Part shown: positions 11,901 to 24,329 of the stretch, piece after piece
Numbering within the stretch: position 1 is the first letter of the stretch
How the letters are laid out: the number at the start of each line of letters is the position of its first letter
From: Hemileia vastatrix
Taxonomy: Eukaryota > Basidiomycota > Pucciniomycetes > Pucciniales > Zaghouaniaceae
Length of the DNA stretch: 64,000 nt
Direction of reading: 5' to 3'
Assembly: GCA_030280995.1 (NCBI GenBank)
Contig: JASXTE010000005.1
Span: forward strand, 16,718,501 to 16,782,500
The notes under the pieces: generated by a model
What the model was told of the DNA's origin: nothing
Seen by the model: the letters and a program-made list of their open reading frames with translations, nothing else
The model's database searches: none
Translations under genes and position numbers: made by a program

Positions 11901-14041
11901 CTTTACCCCTTACCCAATTAACTAAAAAGGATGTTGCTTTATGTCTGGAATAGTGAAAGACAAAGAGCCTTTGACACTATGAAACACTGTTTGATGTCAG
12001 AACCTATTCTTGCTTTACCTTACTTTGATCAACCATATTTTTTATATACTGATGCCAGTTTTATTGGTCTAGGAGCTGCCCTCCATAAAAAACAAGTGAT
12101 GAATGATAAAGTATCAGAAGTAGTAATTTGTTATATTTCAAGAACCTTGAGAAATAGTGATTTGAAATATAGTGCCACTCAGCTTGAATGTTTAGCCATA
12201 GTGTGGGTTCTAGAAAAGCTACATTATTACCTAGATGACCAGAAATTTGAACATGTCACTGACTGCAGTGCAGTTAAATCCCTTTTAAACTTGAAAACAC
12301 CTAACAGACATATGTTCAGATGGCAGTTAGCTGTTCAGGAATACTGAGGGAGAATGACAATTATTCATAGGGCTGGTATTTTCACTCAAATGTGGATATG
12401 TTATCAAGGTTACCTTTACCAAATGATGACTCTAATCCTACTTACAATCCTGAGGATGAAATTATTCATATTCATGGGATATATGTGGTTTATATGGAGG
12501 AAGAGCTATTACAGCTTATTCTGGATTCATATGATAAGGACACTTACTTAAAAAAGTTATGCACCATATTAAATGATCCAAAGAATGCTTCAATACAAGC
12601 ATTAATTAAAACCCTTCCACCAAAGTACCAAAAGCTTTGGAAAAAGGTAAATTTTCAATTGATGAAGGATATCTGTATTATAGAAGAAAGTTGAGTAATG
12701 TCATTGTTATTCCTCCTTCTATGAAAGAGATCATCTTGAAAATTTGTCATGATGACATATTAGCTGGACATTTTGATCTTTAAAAAACAATGATCAGAAT
12801 TAAAAACACTGCTTGGTGGGTTAATATGTCTGAAGACACCAAATTATGTGTTGAATCTTGTGATTCTTGCCAAAAATCAAAAAGATTGACTGGTAAAAGA
12901 GCTGTATTAATGCAACATATTGAACCTCCTGATGCACCATGGCAGATAATAAACATGGATTTTGTAACAGGAATACCTATTGCTGGAAAAGACAGTTATA
13001 ACTCTTGTTGGGTTATTGTGGACAGATTCACTAAATTATGTAAATTTATCCCTACTCACAAGGACTTTTCCACTAAAGAATTAGCTTTCTTAAGGTGGTC
13101 TCATATGTTTAATACTGCTGGTTTTCCTAAAGCCATAATCTCTGACAGAGAACGTAAATTTACTCCTGATTTTTGGATGTCTCTGATGGATGTTTGTGGT
13201 TGTGATCTGAAACTTTCTGCTGCCCATCACCCTCAGACTGATGGATTAGCTGAAAGAATGATTCAGACTATAGAGGACATACTAAGAAGGTATTGTGCCT
13301 TTGGCCTTGAGTATAAAGATAATGACAGATTCACTCATGATTGGGTTACCTTACTTCCTGGGTTAGAATTTGCCTATAATAGCACTGTTCTTTCTGTTAC
13401 TCAAAGAAAGCCTTTTGAGCTCTGGCTTGGTTATGTTTCAAATAGTCCTGCCCGAATTCTCAATAACAAAATACCTAAATTGGATATACATCCTGGTGTA
13501 AAATGTTTTCTTCAAATGCAACAACTTTGCAGAAATCATGCTCAATAATGTATTGAAAGATCATATGAATATGAGAAGAAGAGATGGGAAAATCCCATAA
13601 AGAATACACTTTTAAAAAGGGTGATGAAGTGTTGCTTTCTACAGTCCACTTGAATTTACAAGATAAATACAAATTAAAAGACCCATTTGTTGGTCCTTTT
13701 GTTGTCAGAAGAATGATTGGAGATAATGCAGTTGAGGTTTTTTTTATTCTCCATATGACAGAAAACATCCTGTTTTTCCAATATCTCTTCTGAAACCTTA
13801 AACATCCAATAGTGATTTATTTTCAAAAAGGAGAGGAAGACCAAAGAAAACGCCAAACAAAATCACTAAAACCACAGAAATTGAAAAAATTCTGAATGAA
13901 AGAATAGTCACAGCTGAAAAAGATACAGAATACTTATTGAAATTCAAGAATAAGTCATTTAAATATGATTCTTGAATACCTGGGAAGGAGATATCTAATC
14001 TTCCTACTCTATTAAAAACTTATAAAAAGAAAAAATCATAG
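8977..14041 (+). pseudogene. C1 gag-pol, broken by stops and frameshifts
   Basis: Decayed polyprotein matching C2, A and B3. Segments in order: gag N-terminal part (8977-9490), gag domain with QKNWPRLDQYPKFDGD (about 9575-10060), knuckle with CFKC and KGHVC (about 10206-10250), protease DSGAGGS (about 10537), reverse transcriptase with YIDD (about 11606), RNase H with LYTDASFIGLGAAL (about 12037), integrase HHCC and DDE residues (about 12750-13260, including HPQTDGLAERM) and chromodomain (about 13875-14041). Interruptions include TAA near 9564 (TCA in C2), TAA near 9890, TAA near 11228 and TGA near 11428, where a Gly codon is expected. It encoded the structural and enzymatic proteins of the element but cannot now make a full product. 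Confidence 0.88.
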
Positions 14042-14072
14042 CATTTTTTTATTGTTTTTTTGAGTGAGCGAG

Positions 14073-14873
14073 TGTCAGCTGGGCTACTAGACTTACCTGG
14101 TAAAATAATTAATTATTTTACTGAGGTGAAGCCACACCTTTTTTAAAATACTTATTAATTAATTATTTAACATTTACTTATATATTACTTGCAACCAACT
14201 AAGCTAATCATATTAAGTAGTGTAAATAATTAATTTAAGTAAGTGTCCCATACATCTTTACTCCCTAACACTGTGCTCAATAGTGAAGTTGATTGGGAAT
14301 AAAAGTTAAAAATAAAATTATAATAAAAAAACCTTAAAATTATTATATTACTTCATTGAGAGATCTGGAGTTCCGTGAAATAAGTATAATTAACTTAAAT
14401 GTGTTGTAATTAATTGTGACAGTTTAAGGGAACTCATACTTTATTACTAATAAAATTGATGCCCTTGTTGACGTACCAATTAATTTATTTTCTTATGTCA
14501 TATATATACTCCTTTTAGTCATCTTCTTTCTCACATTCTTACAGTAGATGGTGTAAATTCCATGTCTTTATTTTCCTCATGTTTTGCCTGTAAAAGGCCC
14601 TCATTTTTGTGCTTTTAAAATTCATTCCTTATTTACTTATTTTATTATAACTACATACAAAACTATTTATTATTATTTTAGTATTTACATTAAAGCCATA
14701 ATTCTAAACTTTTAAATTGAATAGAAATTATACCTTTACCTCTTATTATTATTTGAGTAAAAATCTTTAAAAAGATAAGAGAAATATGTACCAATTTTGA
14801 ATCCTTTGAAATCCAGTGTTGCCGTCCTTGGAACTCCTTGAAAACTCTTATAGACTTGAAGGACCACTTGAGA
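14073..14873 (+). repeat. 3' LTR of C1
   Basis: 801 bp, preceded by the purine tract GAGTGAGCGAG. It begins TGTCAGCT and ends CTTGAGA (the 5' copy ends CCCAACA), so both ends have mutated. The AAAGT duplication follows at 14874-14878. Confidence 0.9.
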
Positions 14874-15014
14874 AAAGTAGTCTAAATTGTTTCACTATAT
14901 GGTACACTTGATTCTTGAAGAAATATAAGCAGATGATCTAAAAAATTTCAAAAAAGAATCAGTTAATGGTTTGATGCAGCTCAAGATTGCTGCACTATGT
15001 AAGTGTACACAATT

Positions 15015-15797
15015 TGTCAGCCAGGCTGCTAGACTTACCCAGTAAAATAATTGATTATTATTTACTGGATGAAGCCACACCTTATTTTTTTAATTATTTA
15101 ATTATAAATTAGTTACATTAAAATTTCCTATAATAAATTAACTAATTACAGAATGGTAAAATTAATGAATAATTAAAATTAAATTAAAAATGTCATATAT
15201 ATATTTATTCCCTAACACTGTGCCATTGACAGGTTGAAAGAAACAAAAATTTATATTTAAAAATAGATTTAAAATTAAAATATAATTTTTAATATTCAAA
15301 TAAAAATAAATATTTACAATAAATTTAAATTTCTTATTTAGAATTGACCTTTACAGTGAATATTAAATAAATTAATGTATTCCTGACATAATCTGTAAAT
15401 ACATCTTTTTGACACCTTCTTTTTAGAACAAATTTATTATTTGAAAATACTCCTTCTGGAATATACCTTTTCTCTCTCTCTCATACTACTGTTTTTAGAA
15501 TTTTATTGTGTGCTTTGTCTCTCCTTTGGCTATATAAGGCCACCCCTTTTGATTGTTTTTTAATCATTCCATTACTCATTTATTTATTATAACTATTCAA
15601 AACATTTATTACTATCCATTATTACTTTAGTATTTACATTCACGTAATTCTAATCCATTAATTATAATAATAAGTTAATTTTTCACCTCTTTATATTGGG
15701 TAAATTTTTGAGAAGATAAGGAAATACGTACCCTGACTTTGAAATCCAAAAATTCGTTTGTTACTTCCATTGGACCACCATGAAAAACCCCTTGACA
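15015..15797 (+). repeat. 5' LTR of C2
   Basis: TGTCAGCC to CTTGACA, 783 bp, a C-family variant. A TATA-like TATATAA lies at 15531-15537. A weak primer-binding site (TTAGGCCCTTT) follows and is degraded compared with C1. Confidence 0.88.
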
Positions 15798-16768
15798 AAT
15801 TAGGCCCTTTCTGAATAGTCGACAGCGCATCAATATCTTGAAGCGGGAGACTGAGGGACCATCAAAGATGAGGTGCCAATAGGACAAGTATACAATCAAG
15901 ACGACAAACGTCATCAGCCATGCAATTTACTTTTTGCTGTGACCGGGAATCAAACTGCGCTCCAAATCTTAGGTTCACATATTGACTATAGTCAAATATA
16001 TTTGTGGTAAATTTATTGATTACTATTTGTGGGTCACTTTGCACTTTTCATACTGTACATATTTCTTTTTACTCAGCACTCTGTAAGTGGCATTAATTTG
16101 CTTATTATACAGTTGGAGGTGTCTGGTAATTTGGAATTTTTTTATTTTTTTTCCTAGTTGACAAAGATAGAACTATAGTGTTCTTAGTCCTAGAAGTAAT
16201 ATAAAATCTTTTATTATTATTATATTATATAATTTTTTTTTCAGTTGACTTTTTCCTGATAAATTAAAATAATATTGTTGTTCCAGTTGAAAAATTTTCC
16301 TGATTATAAAAATATTAAAATTAAAAAAATTAAATTATATTAAAATTATTTCAGTTGAAATCAAGTCCTGGTAATTAAATATCCTTCAGTTGATTTTAAT
16401 CCTGATAATTATCAAAATTTAAATTATTGGTTAAAAAAAAATTTTGTTTCTTCAGTTGATTTCTTTTAATTTTGGTTATAAAATTATTTTAAATTAATAA
16501 AAATTGCAACTATTATTTCAGTTGATTTTAATCCTGATAATTATCAAAATTTAATTTATTGATTAAAAAATTAATTTTTTTTCTCAGTTGATTTATATTA
16601 ATCCAGGTTATAAAACTATTTTGAATTAATAAAAATTGTGATTATTATTTTAGTTGATTTTTTTCCTGAAGATTTTTAAAAAAAAATTTCTTATTTTTCT
16701 TTTAAAAAGCAAAAATAAAACTAATACATTTAATATATTCTTCCCTCAGTTCAAGGTAAAGTTAAAAA
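15798..16768 (+). promoter_or_regulatory. C2 leader with YAGTTGAY repeat array
   Basis: About 970 bp without a gene. It has the antisense-tRNA-like segment (GGGAATCAAACTGCGCTCC, about 15944-15963), a donor-like CTGTAAGTGG at 16081, CCTAGTTGAC near 16153, and CAGTTGA-type motifs near 16243, 16285, 16352, 16387, 16455, 16519, 16586 and 16652, spaced about 35-70 nt. Several units share a longer frame, CAGTTGATTTTAATCCTGATAA, given here only as the approximate unit. Confidence 0.62.
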
Positions 16769-17385
16769 GTGACTGATCAAGGTGTTTCTGCTACCCAAGA
16801 AGAGGAATTGGATCTCATTGATTATGATGAAACTACTTCTGTAAGTTCTCCCTTGACTACAAAATTGGCTCAAATTAATCAATTATTGAACCAATCAGGT
16901 TTGGAAATGGAGGAAGTGGAAATACTAGTGGAGAAAAATGCTCAGGAACAAAAGCCTTCCATCAACCCCCTAGAAGGACTTCTTAAAGGCTTCAAAATAA
17001 AAAAAATACCTTTACCTCATCATGTAAAGAATCTCTCCACCCACAAAAAGGAACTGAGGACAGAGAACTTAAGACTGAGAGCAAGAATAGACTCACTAAA
17101 AGAAAAGGTAAGAAAAATAGATGTCTTTCTTCAAGAGAAGAGGAGACCTCCTCCCCCCAGGGATCTTCCACAATTGGCTCCCCAGAAACCAGAAAAGGTG
17201 GAAGTGTCATAGTGGCAGTGGGATTGGTTAAACATCAAGTGGGATTATCTGTCTAAACAGCAGTGCCTCAAATAACTCAGGCAGGTCCGTCAAGACCCAG
17301 TCAATTCAACCCAACACATCCTAACCCTTATCAAGGAGGCAGAAAAAGAAAAAACAATATCCAGTTCTTGCCCAAGCCTTGGTAA
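16769..17385 (+). pseudogene. C2 ORF1 (coiled coil, WQWDW), interrupted
   Basis: Homologue of C1 ORF1. The start codon is GTG where ATG is expected. Exon 1 ends LIDYDETTS at a GTAAGT donor (16841), and the acceptor CAATCAG ends at 16898. A 1-nt deletion just after the acceptor now makes exon 1, intron and exon 2 one open frame (16769-17212). Next come PLEGLLKGFKIKK, a Leu/Lys/Glu-rich coiled coil, RRPPPPRDLPQLAPQ and then TAG exactly at the codon that is Lys in C1 and B3, directly before WQWDW. Beyond it, after further shifts, the frame ends PKPW-stop (17374-17385). A canonical slippery heptamer AAAAAAC lies at 17349-17355 in the phase of that final frame. Function unknown. Confidence 0.55.
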
Positions 17386-17469
17386 GTACCTCTACTCTCA
17401 AGTACCATTTCTTGTTACTGATCTAGTTTCTTCATGTAACTCTGGCAGAAGGGATGAAACTATGAGACC

Positions 17470-18969
17470 TGTAAGGCTGAGGTCAAGTACAAAGACATGA
17501 ACTAGCTTGAATGGTCAGTTGTTTAGAAGATTTTAATGGTTCTATATGAATACTGTAGTTTTAATCCAGCAAGTTGTAAAATATAATCAAAATTAAAGGT
17601 CTCAGTAATATAATTCTCACTATTCTTATATATGGCTTACAATCTTTTTAGTTGGTAGAAAAATAGATTTTATAATTCAGATACTATTCAAAAGTCTTAT
17701 AAAAGTACTAATTGATATGTATTGTAATTTATTTGGTTATATTGGTTAAATTGTAATGATAAAGAATGTAGAAACAAGACCCAAAAACCTCCTCCTTTTA
17801 TACCCACTGAGTTCCCCAATGATTCCCTTGATGTACCACCCAATACACAGTTAATGACGCCTCCATACCACTAATAGAAATGCCCATCAACATTCCCAGT
17901 AACCCATGACTTGATTAGAAGAGTAACAACTGTCAAAATCCTGTATTAATAAGGAAAATCCATAAAAATTAAAGAATAAGATTAAAAGAGAGTATATGCG
18001 TATTAAACAATAATATAAAAGACTAAAGAGGAAATTTTGAGTTTAATAATAGCTTGATAATAAGGGAAATTCACTGTAGAAACAATGGGGCTAATCCTGA
18101 CATTATACTATGTGAAATTCCCACTCAAAAATACCCAATATTGACTGAGAAACCACCCAAAAACTCAAAAAAGAGCATGAGATGTGGGGTAACTACATGC
18201 AGTCCTTGGCAGGTGCTTGCACGGGTAAATCCTTGACTAAATTTAGGCGAATTTAAGCGTGGTAGTGAAATAAGGCGCCAAGAGTAAGGTTATTAATGAA
18301 ATTAGTGCATATAAACAAGGTCAATGCATTATTAATTAAGCTAGGACACTAAATAAGCGCCTGTCACCTATTTTAGTGTGTTTCCCCACAGTGGGCATAG
18401 AATGTGGGGTAATTATAGTGTGAAAAAGCTAACTTTGCTAAAAATGAAGCTATTCACATGGGAAAAGAGCAGGCAGTATGTGGCCAGTACACAGAAGCCA
18501 TTTCTGGCATAAAAAACACCAAATTTGAAAAGTGTTATTTTTATGCATTTAAAAAGCCAAATCAATAGTCCTAAATGAGACAAAATGTTCTGTCAAAGCA
18601 CATTTTTGATATTCTCAATTTTATAGCACATATAGTCAACTTTTAAGTGAAATAAAGCACATTTCTTGTTTTTTGCATAAAACAGTGAAAATAACAGCTT
18701 TAAGTGTACTTAAAAATTATGTAGCCTTATACTTAAGGTTCTTAAGACAACCCTAACATATTCCAACTAAATATTAAGTAAATAAGACTTATAAAAGGTG
18801 GATATATGCGTGTATATAAGGTGTTATAATGGCATACTTTGTATATTATCATAATTTTACTTATGTATACTGTTTGTGTACTCTTAATTATTATTCCCAT
18901 GTATAGTTCATGTGTTTAACATCAATTATAAGTAATTTTTACTCAATCCTGGGGATATACAGGCTGAAA
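17470..18969 (-). repeat. Solo B-family LTR inserted in C2 gag
   Basis: Exactly 1500 bp, the full B LTR length, in reverse orientation: it begins TGTAAGGCT and ends GGCTGAAA on the plus strand. It is flanked by AGACC on both sides (17465-17469 and 18970-18974), and the C1 sequence shows the uninterrupted target. It is a complete insertion reduced to a solo LTR by LTR-LTR recombination. Confidence 0.92.
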
Positions 18970-18974
18970 AGACC

Positions 18975-20720
18975 AGTAGAGGTTGATAAGAGTAGATAAA
19001 TCACTAAATGTTCTAATGTATCTAATTCTTTAGTTTTAATTGCTACTTCAAGGATAAATCCTGATATGGCTATTATTGATGAAACACTTGAGCCTGAGTT
19101 TAATGAAAATCTGGAAAGCTACTCCGTTTCTTTATTGAGAAACACTTCAGATGTAGCAAGAATTAATCATGAATATTTGAGAGATATTATTGCTAAACAA
19201 AATCATATCAAGAACAACATGCAATTAACTAAGAAATATAATAGTTTGTAAACTGAACAGGTTTATCAAACATAAAGGAGGGAGTAACAGAGAGTTTCTG
19301 ATGATTTGTTTGATTACAAAGCAGCTCATGAAAAGAAATTTACTTTATGGCAAAATATAAAAAATGATTTGTCTAAAATACAAGATACTGTGTCTGCCTG
19401 TTGCCAGGAGCAGGAGGTAGATAAGATGAACCTGAAAAGATTGAATGATCATTATTCATATTTTCAAAATAAAACCGAGTTCTTATTTGCAACAACCAAT
19501 GAGAGTTTATCTAGTTTTCCAAGAGTGAAAACCAGAATAACAACCATTGAAGAAAAATTGAATTCATTGTTTAATGATCAAAAATATTCTGAAATTTCTT
19601 TGAAGGAACATATGTTAAAGGATGCTCCAAGCTTACCTTTTGCTAGCTCATCTAAAGTAAAATTAGATTCAGAAATGCCTGTTGATACCACTGATTTTCC
19701 ATCAAAAATTGATGATGCAACAGGATCTTCAACAGAAGGAATAAACAGTGCGATTACCGTAAAATTGGAGAAGTTACAGCTGCTTCTTACTCAGAAACAA
19801 GCTAATACTAAGGATACTCCTTCAAATCAAAAGAATTGGCCAAAACTTGACCAGTACCCAACATTTGATGGTGACTCTTCTTCTGATTGGCAGCAATTCA
19901 TTTGCAGAATTGATAACTTGAAAAATTCTTACAAACTCCCAGATGAGGAAGTTGTGTCTAAGTTAATTTCTTTGCTCACCAATGTATCCCTAATGTGGTA
20001 CAAATCTGTTCTCTTGGATAGGAATGACTTCTCATAGAAAGATTGGAAGAAATTGATTAGAGCACAATTTAGTGGCTCCAAGTTTAGGATGTCTTAACAA
20101 AGGCAGTATGAGGAAACTAGATACAGCTCTTCAACTGATAAAACTATTGAGTTCTTGATGAAACTTGTTAAAATCTTGAGGGCAATGGACTCAAATATGG
20201 AGTTTGAGTTATGGAAGGACAGGATCCTTTATAAATTACCAATGTCTTTGAGAGACTTGATAGTGGCTAGGACTGAGTTCTCCAGAGAACCCTCTTATTT
20301 CATTTATACTTGTGATGAGCTCCTTCTAAACAACAAGTATGATTCCAGAAGATTCATTCCTAGAACCCCTTTGGAGAAATCCTCCACTTACCAACAGAAA
20401 CCTCTTGAAAAGGTTGGTAAACCTTTTGCCCCTGTTGCACCTAAAAAGTATGCAACAAACACTTTCTTCAAGTGCATCAAACCTTGGCAGAAAGGCCATG
20501 TTTGTTACAAGAAGATAAATCCTGTTGAACAAACTGAGGAGCATGCTGATGACACAATAGCACTAGATGATACTTCAAGTGATTGTGCCAGCAATATTTT
20601 TTATGAATCTCAACAAGAAATCTTGATTCTGAAAGAAGTTATTCATTATTTAAATAATATTGATATTGATAATAATGATTTATCTACAGTTGAGGATGCT
20701 GAGATCCTAAATATCATTTA
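18975..20720 (+). pseudogene. C2 gag, after the LTR insertion
   Basis: Resumes gag after the solo LTR. The longest open segment (19306-20037) contains a coiled-coil-like region, then QKNWPKLDQYPTFDGD and the retrotransposon gag domain (Trp- and Arg-rich, DNLKNSYKLPDEE). A TAG replaces a Trp codon at 20035-20037, and another stop follows near 20095. The frame resumes at 20155-20721 with the C-terminal gag domain and a zinc knuckle near 20460-20505 in which the first Cys has become Phe (FFKC). Gag would form the virus-like particle and bind element RNA. Non-functional as it stands. Confidence 0.82.
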
Positions 20721-23700
20721 GGATAGCTCAATTGTTATTGCCCCTCACAAAGCACCAGTCTTGATCAATGGAACCAGAATTGAAGTTGATCTGGATTCTG
20801 GAGCTGGAGGAAGTGTAGTATCTGAAAAAGCAATTGCTTCAGTGGATCAAGACTATAAATCAAAACTTATGCCTATCATTTCTGAAAATTGGAGAGTTTA
20901 TGGGTCTGTTTTGTCCCCCATTGGTAAAAACAAAGCCACAGTGTTTTTTAAATATAACCATGGTTTTTTAAGAGCTGTATGTGCTTTTGTTGTCTTGAAA
21001 AATGATAACTTAAGAAGTTGGTTTTTCATAGGAAATGACATTTTAACCAAATATGGCATAAAATTGGATCCTTCAAACCAATGTTTCACAATGGGGATGA
21101 ATGGGAAGAGAAAATTTAAGATTTCCTCCCCAAAAAATTATTAAAACCAGAATTGAACACATGTAACTCTGTGGTTCAATATAAAGGAAGATCTACAAAG
21201 GAAATGCTTGCCCTTATGTCTGAAATTGAAAATGCTTCTTTTGGAGAACAACTTTCTGGTGAGGATAAACATTCCATCATTAAATTGATAAAATCTTTTC
21301 CTATGGCCTTTTCTCATGGGTCACATGAACTAAAATTAGTTAAAGAAGAGATGAAACTTTCATTATCTTGTCCATTAACTGACATACCACTTAGTTTAAA
21401 TAAGAAGCCTTATCCTGCTTCTCCAACAAATAAAAAAGATATTGAGTAAATATCTCTACCCTTTTAAAAATGAAAATGATTGAAAAATAGTTGAGACACC
21501 TAAATATTGTTCTATCTCACCTGTCCTAATTTCTTATGAGAAAGATAAATCCAGGTTATGTGGTGATTATAGAGCATTGAATACTTATACTGTTGATGAA
21601 ATCTATCCTTTACTTAGAATTAGCTCTATACATTCTACCTTACAAGGTGCTAAATATATAAGCTGTTTGGATGGTAACAAGGGATATTACCAGGTACCTG
21701 TTGAGAAGATTTCCCAGAATTTTCTGATGATTGCTACTCATATGGGTATTTATAAGTATGGTAGGATGCTATTTGGCCCTAAAATTTCCCCTTCAGTTTT
21801 TCAAAAAGTTAAGGATAACATATTCCATCAGTAGATAATTGAAGGATGGTGATGGTTTATATTTATGATATCATTATTTTCTCAAAAACATTTGAGGACC
21901 ATCTTAACCACCTGTGTAAAGCATTCCGAAAAATGGATGAAATAAATATGACACTTGCTTTGAAGAAATGTAAATTTGGTTTTCATTCCTTAAAAGTGCT
22001 TGGTCATGTTGTTTCACGGTTACAGATATGTTTTGACCAAAACAAAGGGGGAGCCATACAACAGGTGAAGGCTCCTACCACAGTTGGAGAGCTCCAGAGT
22101 TTTTTGGGAATTAGTGGATACTATAGACAGTATATTAAAAATTACCAAGTCATAGAGTTACCCCTTACACAACTGAGTAGAAAGGATGGTGCTTTTGTCT
22201 GTAATAGTGAAAGACAGAGAGCTTTTGACACTATGAAACACTGTTTGATGTCACCACCAAGTCTTGTTTTACCTGACTTTAATCAACCATTTGTTTTGTA
22301 CACTGATGCCAGTTTTTTACTTTTGGCGCTGCCCTCCATCAAAAACAAGTGATGAATGATAAAGTATCAGAAGTAGTAATTTGTTATATTTCAAGAACCT
22401 TGAGAAATAGTGAATTGAAATATGGTGCCACTCAGCTTGAACATTTAGCCTTTGTGTGGGCTATAGAAAAGCTACATTATTACCTAGATTACCAGAAATT
22501 TGAGTTTTTCACTGACTGAAGTGCAGTTAAATCCCTTTTAAACTTGAAAACACCTAACAAACATATTTTCAGATGGCAGTTATCTGTTCAGGAATACAGA
22601 GGGAGAATGACAATTATTCATAGGTCTGGAATTGTTCACTCAAATTTCAATATGTTATCAAGGTTACCTTTACCAAATGATGACTCTAATCCTGCTTATG
22701 ATCCTTAGGATGAAATTATTTATATTCATGGGATATATGTTGTTGATATGGAGGAAGAGCTATTACAGCTTATTCTGGATTCACATGATAAGGACACTGA
22801 CTTAAAAAAGTTATGCACCATATTAAATCATCAAAAGAATGCTTCAATACAAGAATTAATTAAAACCCTTCCAACAAAGTACCAGAAGGCTTTGGAGAAA
22901 GGTAAATTTTCAATTGATGAAGGATATCTATATTATAGAAGAAAGCTGAGTAATGTCATTTTTATTCCTCCTTCTATGAAAGAAATCATCTTGAAAATTT
23001 GTCATGATGACTTATTAGCTGTAAATTTTGATCTTGAAAAGACAATGATCAGAATTAAAAACACTGCTTGGTGGGTTAATATGTCTGAAGACACCAAATT
23101 ATTTTTTGAATTATGTGATTCTTGCCAAAAATCAAAAAGATTGACTAGTAAGAGAGCTGGATTGATGCAACATATTGAACCTCCTGATGCACCATGGCAG
23201 ATAATAAACATGGATTTTGTAACAGGATTACTTATTGCCAGAATAGACAGTTATAACTCTTGTTGGGTTATTATGTACAGATTCACAAAAATGTGTAAAT
23301 TTATCCCTACTCACAAGGATGTTTCCACTAAAGAATTAGCTTTCTTATGGTGGTCTCATATTTTTATTACTTCTGGTTTTCCTAAAGCCATAATCTCTGA
23401 CAGAGACCCTAAATACACTTCTGAATTTCAGATATCTCTGATGGATGTTTGTGGCTGTGATCTGAAACTTTCTACTGTCCATCACCCTCAGACTGATGGA
23501 TTAGCTGAAAGAATGATTCAGACTCTAGAGGACATAATAAGAAGGTATTGTGCCTTTGGCCTTGAGTATAAAGACAATGACAGATTCACTCATGACTGGG
23601 TTACCTTACTTCCTGTGTTGGAATTTTCTTATAATACCACTGTTCATTCTGTTACTCAAAGAAAGCCTTTTGAGCTCTGGCTTGGTTATGTTCCAAATAC

Positions 23701-24298
23701 TCCTGCCCAAATTCTCAATAACAAAATACCTAAATTGGATATACATCCTGGTGTAAAATCTTTTCTTCAAATGCAACAACTTTGCAGAAATCATGCTCAA
23801 TAATGTATTGAAAAATCATATGAATATGAGAAGAAGAGATGGGACAAATCCCATAAATAATAAACTTTCAAAAAGGGTGATGAGGTGTTGATTTCTACAG
23901 TCCACTTCAATTTACAAGATAAATACAAATTAAAAGACCCATTTGTTGGTCCTTTTGTTGTCAGAAGAATGATTGGAGATAATTCAGTTGAGGTTTTTTT
24001 TTATTCTCCATATGACAGAAAACATCCTGTTTTTCAAATATCTCTTCTGAAACCTTACACATCCAATAGTGATTTATTATCAAAAATGAGGGGAAGACCA
24101 AAAAAGACCCATAAGGAAATCACTGAGACAGCAGAAATTGATAAGATTCTAAATGACAGAATAGTTTCTGCTAAAAAAGGTACAGAATACTTATTGAGAT
24201 TCAAGAATAAATCTTCTGAATATGATTCTTGGATACCTGGGAAGGAGATATCAAATCTTCCTACTCTGCTAAAGAAATATAAAAAGAAAAATTCATAG
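20721..24298 (+). pseudogene. C2 pol, decayed
   Basis: Protease with LDSGAGGSVV (about 20794), reverse transcriptase (the active-site YIDD has become YIYD near 21862), RNase H with LYTDASF (about 22297), and integrase (long open segment 22748-23803) with HHCC, SDRDPKYTSEF and HPQTDGLAERMIQTLED. A separate chromodomain segment (23885-24298) ends KKYKKKNS. Stops or shifts occur near 20720, 21144, 21449, 21833, 22340, 22520 and 23800. The 351-codon integrase segment is the best-preserved part of either C copy, but with no start and the catalytic RT change it cannot act in cis. Confidence 0.85.
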
Positions 24299-24329
24299 CA
24301 ATTTTTTAATTTTTTTTAGAGTAAGGGAG

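Larger units (their letters stand above)
6731..14873 (+). mobile_element. Element C1: complete, degenerate Ty3/Gypsy chromovirus
   Basis: An 8.1-kb LTR retrotransposon bounded by two LTRs of exactly 801 bp (6731-7531 and 14073-14873) and flanked by the 5-bp target duplication AAAGT (6726-6730 and 14874-14878). Internal order: primer-binding site, long repeat-bearing leader, ORF1, gag, protease, reverse transcriptase, RNase H, integrase, chromodomain, polypurine tract. The LTRs differ at roughly 20 or more positions by eye, so insertion is older than that of B3. Many stops and frameshifts make it non-autonomous. The TATA box of the 3' LTR has mutated to TGTAAAA, while the 5' LTR keeps TATAAAA. 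Confidence 0.93.
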
